Positions 37,480 to 49,880 are shown, counted from the first letter of the stretch. The stretch is DNA of 64,000 bases from Siphonodentalium dalli (GCA_032622095.1 CP136067.1:97456707-97520706), one strand, 5' to 3'. Program-made: numbers and translations. The notes: generated by a model from the sequence alone, not told the origin.

Positions 37480-38570
37480 TAAATGCCATATATGACAGTT
37501 TTTGATGTAGCAAAAAATACGACGCATTTGTAACCGTTTACTGTGTTTACAAACGTTTTCTCGTGTAAGTCGCGTGTTAGCTCCAGTAATCCGGTTACAA
37601 ATGTGTCTTATTTGTATGGACATTTGGAGTTACATTTGGAAGTCGTTCAAAAAATCTGACGTGTATTTTGTCACAATGTTTATGTTCTAACTCGCTTGCA
37701 GCTCGAACGAACATAACGTACTTATGGAATAACTACAACGCATGATGTTAAATGTAAACTTTAATGGCCAAACGTGAAGTGTAGCGATAAATATCGTTCG
37801 CAGACGATCAGTCATATAATAAATAAGACATGAAATAATGAATATTATATCGTTCAGACGGCGCAGTATTGACCCAGTTTGAATGACCAAAACTCAAACT
37901 GGACAACTTCATTAACTCGTTACCGGCCGTGCACTATGCACACGTTGGCGAACATCAATAAATATACATGTATTGCATTTGCATACCAGAGATTAACTTG
38001 TTCTAATATTCTTCAACATTGGGTTACAAAGTTACATTTGGAAACGTTTCAAACATGGTCACAACGGTACATTTGCTTTGCAGAGTCTAAATCCAACTAG
38101 AGCAATGATTATGAACATTATGCTTGTAAACAGAGGTTACGAAGTTACATTTGGAAGTCATTAAAACAAATCGTACAGACAGGGACAAGCGGTACATAGC
38201 TTACAGGAAATAATTTGATGTATTATCTTTATCGTTGTGCCGGTAGACTCTCTTGGACAGACCGTGCCAGCAGAAACTTGGTGTAGAAACAAAGTGGTAC
38301 ATAAGCTAAAAGAAGAAATTCTTGTTTGTCATTTCTATCCATGTCCCAGTAGAAACAAATTACCCACTCAGCGTTCCCCACCAGGACATTTATCTACTCG
38401 GGCATTTCACCACCCGGAGATGTACCCATCGCGTTGATATATACTAAGCAATATGCGATAATGTATTGTTGGAACAAGAAGCAAACTCAGGTGATGCAAT
38501 TTTTGACGGAAATCAAGACAATAAAATGTCGCAGACACTACGTCCCCAGAAATGAGGTGGCTTCTTTAAA
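37480..38570. other. Intron 2 stretch with scattered short repeats
   Basis: GTTACATTTGGAA(G/A)(T/C)(C/G)(G/A)TT recurs at about 37632, 38030 and 38140, each near GT(T/G)ACAAA or GTTACGAA. It may be a decayed tandem or dispersed repeat. No gene is seen. Confidence 0.35.
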
Positions 38571-39120
38571 GAATGAAGTCGAATTATGGCCAAAGAGTGT
38601 AATCCCACTAGACGATGGACTTGCTCAAGTTATCCTCTGGACAACCCACACAATTAAGATTGTTTATGTCCAAAAATCATCTATATCAACAGGGATCGCA
38701 CCATGACCAAAATCGAACTTGGTATGCGTCTTCTCAAATGAGAACCACGTTCCACTTTACAAACAATTATGTTGCAAATTGCTCAAGTTGTCACCCGGAC
38801 AATGCAAAAGCTGCAATTTCTATGTATAAAAGGGTCATAACGCCGTCAAAAATCACCTGACCATTACAAACATCGAAATAGGTCTGCGTCTTCTCAAATG
38901 AAAACCACATACAAAATATCAAGAACATTTGGATCTTTCTCAAGCTATCATCCGGACAATACCTGAAAACTGTGATTTGAGAGTAAAGAGGGTCGTAACT
39001 ACGTAAAAATCATCGGGCCATGATCAAGATCGAACTTTGCCTGCATCTACTTAAATGAGAACCACGTTCCAAATATCAACAAATTCTGTTTGCAGTTATG
39101 ATCCCGGTCAAAATTGCGCT
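38570..39120 (+). repeat. About 157-bp minisatellite, three units
   Basis: CAAGTTATCCTCTGGACAAC (38624), CAAGTTGTCACCCGGACAAT (38784) and CAAGCTATCATCCGGACAAT (38940) begin successive units, each followed by AATC(A/G)... , ACCATGA(C/T)CAA-ATCGAACTT and TCTTCTCAAATGA(G/A)AACCAC. Related to 34380-34850. Confidence 0.7.
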
Positions 39121-39447
39121 ATTAACCGCTCAAATGTTCCACGACGTTAATTCCCAGCAACTCTTAATTCAATAATAAACCAGCATGGACCGCCAGTGAC
39201 CACCAACACACCACCTCGAATAATGCTAAAAACATGGTATTTATAAAAAAAATGAGTTTATTACTCCAGTCGTAAATTCATTGTTATTTTAATTACCATG
39301 TTGTTTGCATCGCTCATATAGCACATGAGCGTGTTTTGCACTAATCCACGGCTGAAATTAATTTATTTGTTGTATATATTCTGTTGAGTATAAAAGAAGA
39401 TGGTCCCACAAATGACCATATTTAGGGAACAGTACCACTTCAAACGT

Positions 39448-39500
39448 ACATGACAAATTATCCCTCATCCACGGGACATTGAGAGTGTTTATATTTATAA
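39448..39500 (+). repeat. Dispersed repeat, left part, interrupted by a Helitron
   Basis: CTCATCCACGGGACATTGAG then AGTGTTTATATTTATA matches the uninterrupted copy at 33412. It continues at 42459 on the far side of the Helitron. Confidence 0.7.
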
Positions 39501-42458
39501 CTAGCAGGGTTACCCGGCGTTGCCCAGGTTAAAGTGATGTTAAACCATCTGTGCATATTTGGTGGGACTAGAGAATACTCTTGCTCTCAAATTGTTACAC
39601 GTATTCGCAGAAATGGTATATCCAAATGGCATCACAAAACATTATTCTTACACATGTAATATAAGTAGTGGCTCACATTGTCAGGTCGGAGCGATTATCA
39701 TTTTGTTTATCGCGTTTAATCCATCCCACCAATAAAGAAATATTTATTTATTTACAACTGCGTATACGTCAGACGTTATAGCATGAAACATGAACATCAT
39801 AAACACATTATTTCGAAAAAATAAAAGACGACAATTGTGTTTTACATAGAGATGTATCAATCAAAACAATCTAGTTTATCATATCTTCAGGAAGATACAG
39901 ATGTTTTAAAGATATGTCCAGGTGCTACTCTGTTCTGGTGCTATATACTGGCTAATCATTTTCAGTTTAAAAGAAATGATGTTATGAAGTATAGCAGCTA
40001 CATGTGCCCGACACAGTGAGATTTTTAGTTGTTTATGTTAGGCGATGAGTCTGTTCTAAAAAATGAAAGAAATCCTCTGTCGGGCAGATATACCCTTGTC
40101 AGATGTCACTATTGGAGGATCCTGAAAAGTAAGGTGCTACGGACTGCGTTTTCTTTTATCTCAGAAGTAACCAGATTTGACTGCACACTGTGACCAGTAT
40201 TTTTGAACAGGCCTGCTCTACATTTCCATATATCTTGGCAATTGTAACTTTTTTTGTGGAAACTATATTGAATGGGACAGACTGAATCGTGTTATAATAT
40301 ATACATGAACCATTGTAATATGCAATCCTCTGACAATTCAAGGTCCCTCTGTTGAAAATATGAAAATATGTATCTCTTACATAGATTGATATAAATATAC
40401 TTTTAATGCTTTCTTCTATGTATCTGTGTTGCTAGATCATTATAGGAATGCCCTGATTTCCATCCCCATATAAATATGACAGTTGAGAAGATATAATTGT
40501 TCAAGTGACTTAATTCGGTCACCATTTGTCGAGATTGTGAAACTGGAATGCCAAAAACTCATTAGGACGACATGGAGATGGCCTGGGAGATGACTTAAAT
40601 ATATAACTTTGTTGGATATCGGCGAATTGAACAATCTTATACATGCTAGTGAATCTCCTCTCGCCATCCATGACCCAAACGACCCATTATGTGATTTAAT
40701 TCACCATATCATTAGAGAAGAACGTGCATGAATTTGGTGGAATTAGTGTTAAATATATTTGTATCAACTTTGGTGCAACTCCCCTCATGCATGACTTGAA
40801 CTGCGCCACTTTTGTCACATTTAAACCACGTCTATTAGACTCATACATGTATTATATAATGGAGTTGATTATATATAAGTTTGGTGGTAATCGGCAACTA
40901 AACAAATTCTTATCATAGTTATTACCCACCCCCATCATCTCTCACCCAAACGGCACCAATTTCGCGTCTTTATATCACACGTTTATAATCCTCGTATCAC
41001 GGAGAATAATATATCAATTTGGTCAAAATCTGCGCTAAAATTATCCTCCCCTAACACAAACAACGTCACTTTAGAAAAGTTTAACCCGCACCATTATCTT
41101 ACTCGTAAAAAGTTACCCCTGTTAGGCCGCCTTGGTGCCACCTCGATTGTACCCTTAAAGTTATATATAGAACACAGACATATATTCGCAGATATTTGAT
41201 TCATTGTATTATTTGAGAAGAACGTGTATGAGTTTGATAATAATTGGCACTACATATATTTTTATAAGTTTCTGGTGACCCTCCCATCCCTATTTCGGAC
41301 TCAAGCGGCGCCACTTGGACATCATTAAACCACACACTTAGACTCATTATAGAGATGAATATATATATAATATATGAAAATTGGCGAGTATACAAATTCG
41401 TATCAAATTTAGGGCCACAATTGCATATCTCTCACCCAAAAGGCACCAATTTGGCGTATTTAAACCACACGATTAGATTATTCGTATCACGGAGAATATG
41501 TATCAATCAGGTGGAAATCGGCGCTAAACATATCGTTTATCATTGTTTGTGACCCGCTCACCCTCTAGGCACCCCAGACTCGAATGGCCCCACTTTTGAC
41601 TCACAATTAGGCTCATGATATCATGGAGATTATTATGTGTAAGTTTGGTGCTAATCAGCGACTAAACAAATTTTTATAAAAATTAGTGCCCACCCCACCC
41701 ACCCGATCTCTCACCAAAGCAGCACCAATATGACGTCTTTAAAATCACACGATTAGGTTCCTCATATCATGGATAAGAATGTGTATCAATTTGGTGGAAA
41801 TTGGCGCTAAAAATATTGTGTATCAATTTTGGTGCCCCTCTCCCTTTCAGTGCACTCTTGACTCGAATGACAACACTTTGACAGCTTTAAACGACGTCAT
41901 TATATACCATGGAGATGAATGTGTATAAGTTTGGTGGCAATCGGCGACTAACCCAGTTCTTATCAGTTTTAGTAGCCACCCACCGCCCCCCCCCCCCCCA
42001 AATATCTCATCTCAACGACACCAATTTGGCTTCTTTAAATCACACAATAAGATTGCTTGTATCATGGAGAACATCTCAGAAGAATGTGCATCAATTTTGT
42101 GGAATTCGGCGCTAAAATTATTGTTATCAATTTTGGTGCCCCTCTCCCCTTCCGGTCATCCCTGACGCGAACGGCGCGACTTTTGACATATTTATATCAA
42201 ACCATTATATTCCTGATATTATGGGGATGATTATATATAAGTTTGGTGGCAATCGGCGACATATTTTGTTTCTGCCCCTCCCCCTTTTATGCCCCCTGAC
42301 AACAGCGGCGTCACTTTAGAAAATTCTAACCCTCGCCATTATCTTTATCATAAAAAGTTACCTCTATTATACCCCTTGTGTACCATCTAGGTGGTCCCCT
42401 GTGAATTTCTATAGAACACAGACAGACAGGCAGACATATAGACATTCGCAAATATAGA
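39501..42458 (-). mobile_element. Helitron-like element, family A copy 3, minus strand
   Basis: On the minus strand it begins A|TCTATATTTGCGAATGTC at 42458 and ends at 39501 with the hairpin ACCTGG-GCAACG-CCGGGT, AACCCTGCTAG and T. The microsatellite (CTGT)n lies just inside the 5' end, the tandem array at 40700-42350, and the unique 3' part at 39510-40690, all collinear with 9451-12285 but inverted. An internal deletion or duplication near 41100-41200 repeats the microsatellite-flanking segment. It is non-autonomous, 2958 bp. Confidence 0.87.
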
Positions 42459-42730
42459 TACAGATGCTAGAATGTTATTTCCGCCATTCAGGACACATAC
42501 ATGTACAAGGTCAAATAATTGGCTTCTAATGTTCGATCTCGGTACCTTCTGACAATGCGTTTTATGTTATTGTTGTGCAACGCATACATGATCATTTAGA
42601 GATATAATGTCCACGAAGATACGATGGTACTTTAAAGCAACATGTGTATAATATGAAGGATAATTCATCGCAAAAAATCGGTTTTCCAATGTCGCCATTG
42701 GTTCAATCAACAGCGTTATTTAATTGGCAA
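42459..42730 (+). repeat. Dispersed repeat, right part
   Basis: The segment from CATTCAGGACACATACATGT through TTGGCTTCTAATGTTCGA and TTTTCCAATGTCGCCATTGG continues the repeat interrupted at 39500. Confidence 0.7.
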
Positions 42731-43149
42731 AATATCGACCAGACCGGACTGCCAATGGCCACAAACATCACACCGTCTCGAAATATATCTTAATTCTGTG
42801 GCGGATACTGGATATCCTGCTCAATACACAGACACATGCACGTACATGGACGTATTTAATATGATATACACTGCCTGGAATTATGTCTAAGTTTTTAATG
42901 TGGAGGACATCCTACTAACTACACCAACACAAGATCAGTAGTATACACCCTCCCAAAGTGCGACACTTAATCATCGAAATGGCGCACGGAAACACACCCA
43001 CACGACCACTCCTGAAGTAACTAAAGGATAGTTCGGATAGTTGCTGAACAAATTGACAACCGCAGCAATACACAATAGGTCAGGTATTGCATTCAATTCT
43101 TAACATGAATATATACAAGAATACTATATCAAGTAGCCCTACTTCGAGT

Positions 43150-44115
43150 CAACAAAATTCCACCAAAATGAGACCACTTACGAGTTCGATTTCGAGAAAC
43201 GATGACAGTATGTCAAAATAAACATCTTCACAAACAAATATCAACGAAAGAAAAGGTAAGGACAGCTGTAAAAAAAAACTAAAAACTGAAGGTATAACTT
43301 GTCAGCAGTCAATTCAAATTGTATACCAATTGAAAGGCGACCAAAAGCCACAAATTGATTCTTTCTACATTACAGACATGTTTACAGCAATGAATACAAA
43401 ATTAAACAATAAAGTAACAAAGCAAGACATCGAAGAAGCCACCAAGCCACACATGACACAGGAAACCGAACAACCTCATGAATAGTGCTAAAACTGAACC
43501 ACAGACCAAATTGTCAGAAATAGACGAGAACCATGTTTCTGATATATTTGACATGCAAAACAAATATGACCACCTCAAAATAAATTAGAGGATATGATCA
43601 TGAGAGGAAATGGGGACAGAGATGACAGTATTACTGCTATTGAAAGGGAAACTAAAAAAACTGAATGAGGAACTAAACAACTTTGAACAGTATACTAGAC
43701 AGGGAAGTCCGCGATTCATAATTATTGCTGCTGATTGCACAGAGGAAACTATCGATAACCGTTTTTCCCAAATAATATACACATGCAACAAAACAACTAA
43801 GACTGAAAGTGGAAACAAAAGATGTGTCTTTTGCCCACATATTTGGTGAGCCTATCACTGCAAAGGAGCCAAGGCCCACCATAGTTGAATTTGTCAATCG
43901 AATGGACAAGAGTTGACATTATGAAGCTAAGGAAGTTGCTAAAAGGAACTGGCCTAGTTACCAGAAAAGATCTAACATCAAAGAACATTAAACTCTTTAA
44001 AACAGAAAATACATAGTAGAATATGCCTGAACTACTGTGGCAAGATTGTAGTGAAGTATGATGAAACCGCTAACAAGAAGAAAATCAAGCCCTTAGCTGA
44101 CATTAATATGTATTA
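43150..44115 (+). pseudogene. L1-like LINE ORF1 relic
   Basis: The order of pieces matches L1/Tx1-type ORF1: a Lys/Glu-rich coiled-coil-like part, then ELNNFEQYTRQGSPR at the coiled coil to RRM junction (about 43660-43715), then EPRPTIVEFVNRMDK in a shifted frame (about 43868-43915), then LLKGTGLVTRKDLTSKN (about 43935-43990) and GKIVVKYDETANKKKIK...LADI (about 44040-44105). ORF1p is an RNA-binding chaperone of the retrotransposition particle. At least three frameshifts and stops make it non-functional. ORF2 was not recognised downstream. I judge this from motif order; a profile search would settle it. Confidence 0.7.
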
Positions 44116-44119
44116 GCCA

Positions 44120-45000
44120 ATATATTGGGTAAATTTTCCATTACCTAACTCAGAACTATTTGTGATGTATATATGTCTTTGTCAGTGCTCATATGAATGC
44201 CATGCTTGATTATCTAGAGGGTAGAATATCTCATCAGCAGTATATATAATATCATGATTTGTGCATGTCTCAAAAGACCCCAAATTATTTCATATGTAAA
44301 ACAACTACAAATATCCATACGCCATGGAAATTAGCATCAACACTTATTTTCCAGAGTATACGACATTAAATGAGTCTAATATTTTGAGATCACAAGCTAT
44401 GTAGTAAAATCAGACCAATTAGATCTGTTTTCTCAGAAAGGTGTGGAATTGCTTATAACTGACATATAATTAATTAATTAAAAACACCACGCATGAAAAT
44501 ATTGCAAAAGGACAAACTAGAGTTGTCTGCCCCTGAGAAAATAAGAAAATAGAAATAAGCTTAGGACATATGTTATATGAATCGCCATCGTTATGGTATT
44601 ATTGAGATACCGCCGGTGATTTTTCGGCGCACCCCTGTCAACCTGGGTAAATATACAAGTGGAATGCCTGAGTCAATTATACATCAAGATAAAAAAGCAG
44701 TTGGAATTTTGCTCCACTGGTGCAAATAACGGAAAAGAATCATTCAAAGTTCTGAAAGAGTTACTGTTGAGCTCTTGATTTTATACATGAACTTGAACAA
44801 CACATGGACTGATTGGTCACACACACACTGAGGTATCGATGATTTCCGGAAAACCCAGTCACATTGTAGAACGAACGCATTGAGTTACAAAAGATTGTGC
44901 ATGTAACTATGCACACGTCATAACCACGTCTTGGGCACTGCATGTCCTGACTCCCCGGCCTCTTCGTAAACATACGTTGACTGGAATGTCCAATTTGGAT
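44120..45000. other. Intron 2 stretch without recognised features
   Basis: It may contain remnants of the LINE whose ORF1 lies just upstream, but no endonuclease or reverse-transcriptase motif is visible in any frame. Confidence 0.3.
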
Positions 45001-45208
45001 TGACATATCTTATCTATCTTCTATCTCTTCTATATATTTTGAGAACTCCTTGTATTCGAGAGATAGCCCACACCCTCCGGACCTCAATGATATGATCGTG
45101 AATGAGTATTGATATACCCCACTAAACTTTGACAAACACCAGTAATGGTGTGTAGATCATTTACATATCTCTCCTATATATTTTGATACAATCTATCTAA
45201 TTTACATA

Positions 45209-45958
45209 TCTCTCTTATATATTTATGTTTGTGTGTGTGTTGTACTTCATACAAATCTACGATTCTCGACCGATCGAGACGAAACTTGGTACGTGTGTGT
45301 AGTTTGACCAGGCGGTGGTCGTTGTCGTATTGGCGAGCCCGTGCGGCGCCCGTGCAGCGCATGCGCAGACGAGATCTCGGAAACGGGTGGAGCTATCGAC
45401 TTGAAATTTGCTATGTGAATGTATCTTGTGCATTTTATCTTGTGCATTTTATCGGGTCGCCGAGCCCGTGCGACGCCCGTGCAGCGCATGCGCAGACGAG
45501 ATCTCGGAAACGGGTGGAGCTATCGACTTGAAATTTGCTATGTGAATGTATCTTGCGCCGGGTACAAATTTTATCGGGTCGCCGAGCCCGTGCGACGCCC
45601 GTGCAGCGCATGCGCAGACGAGATCTCGGAAACGGGTGGAGCTATCGACTTGAAATTTGCTATGTGAATGTATCTTGCGCCGGGAACAAATTTTATCGGG
45701 TCGCCGAGCCCGTGCGACGCCCGTGCAGCGCATGCGCAGACGAGATCTCGGAAACGGTGGAGCTATCGAATTGAAATTTGGCATGTGAATGTATCTTGCG
45801 CCGGGTACAATTTTTCATGCGCAGACCAGATCTCGGAAACTGGTGGAGCTACCGGGTACAAATTTTTCTTATTGAAACGCGTGGAGCTAAAAATTAAAAA
45901 AATATATATAAAAATGTCATGATTCGGACAAGCCGCCGGTGGCGGGCTAACCTGCTAG
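45209..45958 (+). mobile_element. Helitron-like element, family B, plus strand
   Basis: It begins A|TCTCTCTTATATATTTATG and has about four units of the 122-bp GC-rich minisatellite (GTGCAGCGCATGCGCAGACG, ATCTCGGAAACGGGTGGAGC), inverted relative to 21363-21999. The 3' end is the hairpin GCCGCC-GGT-GGCGGGC followed by TAACCTGCTAG at 45958. The last units are shortened. There is no coding capacity. Confidence 0.82.
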
Positions 45959-47046
45959 TCTATACTATATATTTTGAGACTTCGTATATATATATGTGTG
46001 TATATATGTACTTCATAGAATCCAAAACGCGTGTAAAGATTGAGCTCAAACTTCCTATGTAAGTGTCAAATCACACCGACACGACCGTGGTCGCGGTTTA
46101 GAGAAGCTCAGAGCACCCGTTCTCCAATCTCAAATCACCGCAAAGGCACGGCGTGGGTTAACCAAGTGATTATTTAATGAGCGTTTGTTTTTGACGCATC
46201 TCTATAAAGAGCGTCTGTTTGCCATTCAACGTTATTTGCATCTGCAGAGAGATATACGGAACATACATTAAATTTAAAACACATTTGTTTCTGACCAACC
46301 CTGCGAGCACGGATGGCGCGCTTTGTTTTTACAGTATATAGTTATATACCGAAATCATCCCAGATAATCACGAATATAGCATCAGATTTCTCCCCAGATA
46401 TACCGTTATAAAGCTACTGGAATCTGCCAATCTACGGGAAATTCCAGGGAATGCCGATTGAGCTCAAACTTGCTACCCACGGGAAGTGTCATATATATGA
46501 GTGTGTCCTTTATAGACTCGAACCGATTGAGCTCAAACTTGCTAAATAAGAAAATAGCCCCCAAGCCGTAAATATCAACAACAACGATATTACTAAATAC
46601 ACGTTTTCGGCAATGTGAGAGTTTTCGGGGAGCCGTGATGCCAACAACAACGACCCGAAGCCCTGAATGCCAACAACAGAGTCAATGCAATGTAATCTAT
46701 TATGCAGAGAGATTTCACGACATTACGACGGGTACGGCAGACTCAAAATATTATGCAGACAGATTTCCCGACGGGACGCGTTTGTTTTAAATTCAATGCA
46801 ATGTTATCGTAGAGAGATTTCACGAAACAAAGAATGCGTTGTCTGTCGTTCCTAGGAAGGGGGGATTTCTACGGGTAAATTTTTCCGCCAGAAACAAAAA
46901 AATTAATTAAAACAATTTACAATTTAATTAAAACAATTTAAAATTAAAACAAATTAACAATAAAAAAACAATTCATATTCAAAAATGTCATGTTTCTGAA
47001 ACAAAGCCATGGGACGAATGCCGCCAGTGGCGGGCTAACCTGCTAG
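45959..47046 (+). mobile_element. Second Helitron-like element, directly abutting the first
   Basis: It starts TCTATACTATATATTTTGAG immediately after the CTAG of the preceding element and ends with hairpin GCCGCC-AGT-GGCGGGC, TAACCTGCTAG at 47046 and T. The 3' end is almost the same as its neighbour, but the body lacks the minisatellite and instead has GATTGAGCTCAAACTTGCTA-type words and AT-rich runs. Confidence 0.78.
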
Positions 47047-47049
47047 TTT

Positions 47050-47520
47050 AATACACAATTACACCAGAAAACACATTCCTACAGACAGGAACAAGTCCAT
47101 CAGGTAAGTAAGCATCTCCGCGAGTTATCCTGCACCAGTTTCCACATACAGAAAAATTTAAAATTGAAGGTGATAAAAGTTTAAAATAAAATTATTCCGA
47201 AAGTAAAATGGTCCGAAACTGTAATGGCGGCCTCTCCCAATTCCGTGCATGCAGGATGGTTATTGTTGCAGAATAAACGGATTTGAGGTGGCAAATTTCG
47301 GGTTGAATACTGAAGTATGGTCCTTGCTCGATTAAAAAGTGTCAGTAATATATAAGCGAATCTGACACCGAAATCATTTGTGTCCATCTCTATTGAACTT
47401 CAAGTTGTTCATTGTATAAGACGCATGGCGAGCTATGTTATCTAGGTAACTGTTAAAGAGAAGAACTTCGCCTTATTCCACTCCATGCTTGCTGAGATGT
47501 TACATGTCAGACGTGCCAAA
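47050..47520. other. Intron 2 stretch without recognised features
   Basis: Nothing coding or repetitive is recognised between the Helitron pair and the LINE relic. Confidence 0.3.
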
Positions 47521-47529
47521 CAAACCACC

Positions 47530-48165
47530 AATTATGGAGAGCACGTGCGAAAAGGATCTAGGTGTTAATGTGGATTACACACTTAATTTCGACATTCATA
47601 TAAACTCGGAATATCGGGTCATCGTTGGCCTAAATAGAAAGTAGAACGTTTATTATGTTAGATCCGAACACGTGAAGGAGCATGGTTAGATAAATGTTGA
47701 ATCTTGCAACCTGGCATGGGACTCTCATTTGAAATATAATTGCAACGCTTTAGAAAAAGTGCAGAGTCGTGCAGCCAGACTGGTCCTTCAGCTCAGGCAC
47801 CTGCACTTCAGAGATCGACTCGTTCGACTGAAGTTAATGTCCGTAAAGTACTGGCATCTGCGCGGTGATTTAACAGAGACATATATATATATACGTGCTT
47901 ACGTAATCATTATACAGTAACATTAACACAACTGAACTTTTCCAGAGAGCAGCATACACTATTACGAGAGGACATAATTTCAAGCTACAAATGAAAACCG
48001 TTAATAAGAACTTCGGAAAGTACTTCTTCACACAACGCGTTGTAGTTGGCTGGAACAAACTTCCCGAACAGTGTCAATGCCACTTCACTGACAAGTTCAA
48101 ATCACAGCCAGACTGTCAAAAATTAATGTTTGTATATCGGAACCAAAAGTGGAATGACTTGTTCT
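47530..48165 (+). pseudogene. LINE reverse-transcriptase C-terminus (relic 2)
   Basis: Pieces in different frames read EKDLGVNVDYTLNFDIHI, then LEKVQSRAARLVLQLRHL...RLVRLKLMSVKYWHLRGDL, then HNFKLQ...KYFFTQRVVVGWNKLP and a terminal KWNDLF with stop at 48163. This is the C-terminal region of a non-LTR reverse transcriptase, of a different clade from the relic at 31685. It is 5'-truncated and frame-shifted. The element's own stop codon lies at the left target duplication of the MITE at 48169. Confidence 0.83.
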
Positions 48166-48168
48166 GAA

Positions 48169-48422
48169 CAAGCCTTGAACTAGTGTGCCTGTCATTTGCA
48201 GAATGAGGTTCCCAGAGGGTGAATTTAGTGATGCTACCCCGCATAGCGGGCTAGCATCACCAAATTCATCCTCTGGGAACCTCATTCTGCTGAGGTGTAA
48301 GCAGAATGAGGTCCCCAGAAGGGTGAATTTGGTGATGCTAGCCTGCTATGCGGGTAGCATCAATAAATTCACCCTCTGGGGACCTCATTCTGCAAATGAC
48401 AGGCACACTATTTCAAGGCTTG
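48169..48422. mobile_element. hAT-like MITE with two tandem hairpins
   Basis: GTTCTGAA lies on both sides (48161-48168 and 48423-48430), an apparent 8-bp target duplication. Termini CAAGCCTTGAA...TTCAAGGCTTG are inverted and continue as TAGTGTGCCTGTCATTTGCA and its complement. Between the arms are two independent hairpins (48198-48290 and 48301-48393), each with GCAGAATGAGGT arms. The single strand would fold as a three-way junction. There is no coding capacity. Confidence 0.82.
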
Positions 48423-48429
48423 GTTCTGA

Positions 48430-49880
48430 AGCATATGATGATGATGATGATTATGATGATGTAAGTTCATTATTTGATCTATGAACTGACTTGCATGCAC
48501 ATATATCTTTATCCTTTTATAATTTATGAATAGTGCTTCATGACACCAGTATATATTTAGCATATAGATGCACAGCACTGCGTCACCACTGATCGCCATT
48601 ATGCATTCGAACTAACCAACCGTGCGCAGTGCCAGTCTACTCAAACCCACACACCCATGATGAGATTCAATTATGAGCCAATTACCGTACAAGTTATCGC
48701 TGGTTTTCGATATATGAGTCTTAGAAGTAATTCCACCAATACCAGCTGCCAGCACAGCTGATGCCCTCTGACCCTAACATATTCCATCCGGTACGAGTCA
48801 CATGCGTTTGGAGAATCGATCACTGCATACGTAGGCTACACTCTTTCGAGTAAATGTAGTAAATCGTCCTTTGTCTTAGATATGAGGATCTGTCTTCTAT
48901 GAATGTCCAACCGGTCGTTTGTCTGAGCAACAAGAGCAAAAGAGTATGCGCATATATATTGGCATCAACATATGTGGACAAGATGATGTGTTAATCCTTT
49001 CTACATTAAACGCTTATTGATGAGTAGTTATCCCTTAGGAAATGTTAAGATAATAAGTTCATCACTTATTGAACTTATCAAACATTTTCCTCAATGAATA
49101 GGACTCCTTCTGTACTTGTAATTATACGTTGTCTGGTAATATATCGTCATGACTCCGATCAGGGTGAAAGGGGAGTGTTGGGGGGGGGGGGGGTGGGGTA
49201 ATATATTGCAAGATACTGGTACCTTTCTGACAATGAACCCTATCAAATGAGAAATGAATATTTAGAAAGCGTACATTTTATAAATAAATAAATGCATACA
49301 TATACTAGTAAGACATATATAGGATAGTGTGAAATGGAAAGCTGGAGTTTCATGACCAGAGAAGATTGAGTATCAAAGATGATCAAGCAAAATAAAATAT
49401 TCACTAACTGACGAAAAACGCCAATATTGAGAAATATAGATTTCTTCCAAGCGTTTTTTTTGGCGCTGAATTACTGGAAACATGCACAAGACCAGAAATT
49501 GAATTTACGAGAGCTATTTTGGTAATGTAATTCCTAACAGAGGATCGATTAGTGCATGTGAATCAATATTATCATTTACAGAATCCTAGCCAAATTTGCC
49601 TTTATTGTTATACTGGTCACGTGCCAACATTTTGATGTGTGTTAAAAACAATCTACCGATCTCTTACTTAAAATTCTAAATGAACGAAGCTGGTGTCCTT
49701 ATTTTGGTAAAGCAATGATGCTTTGTAGCGGAATTGTGTACTATTATAAAGTTCGCTTACGTACACCGAGTACTATTTTTTGGTATAATAATTATTTTTA
49801 TATTGAGTTTGAAGAGTATATTCGTGAAAAAGAAAACATTCAGAGCTGCCTTAATAAGCGGGTTTTGCATTAAAATTATG
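48430..49880. other. Intron 2 stretch without genes
   Basis: A GAT microsatellite (ATGATGATGATGAT) lies near 48436, a 15-base G run near 49180, and AT-rich sequence otherwise. No gene is seen. Confidence 0.35.

Noticed and set aside
45229-45922. GC-rich open frames on both strands around the CATGCGCAGAC repeats
   Set aside because: They arise from a 122-bp minisatellite in Helitron-like elements and occur on both strands equally, as at 21447-21978.
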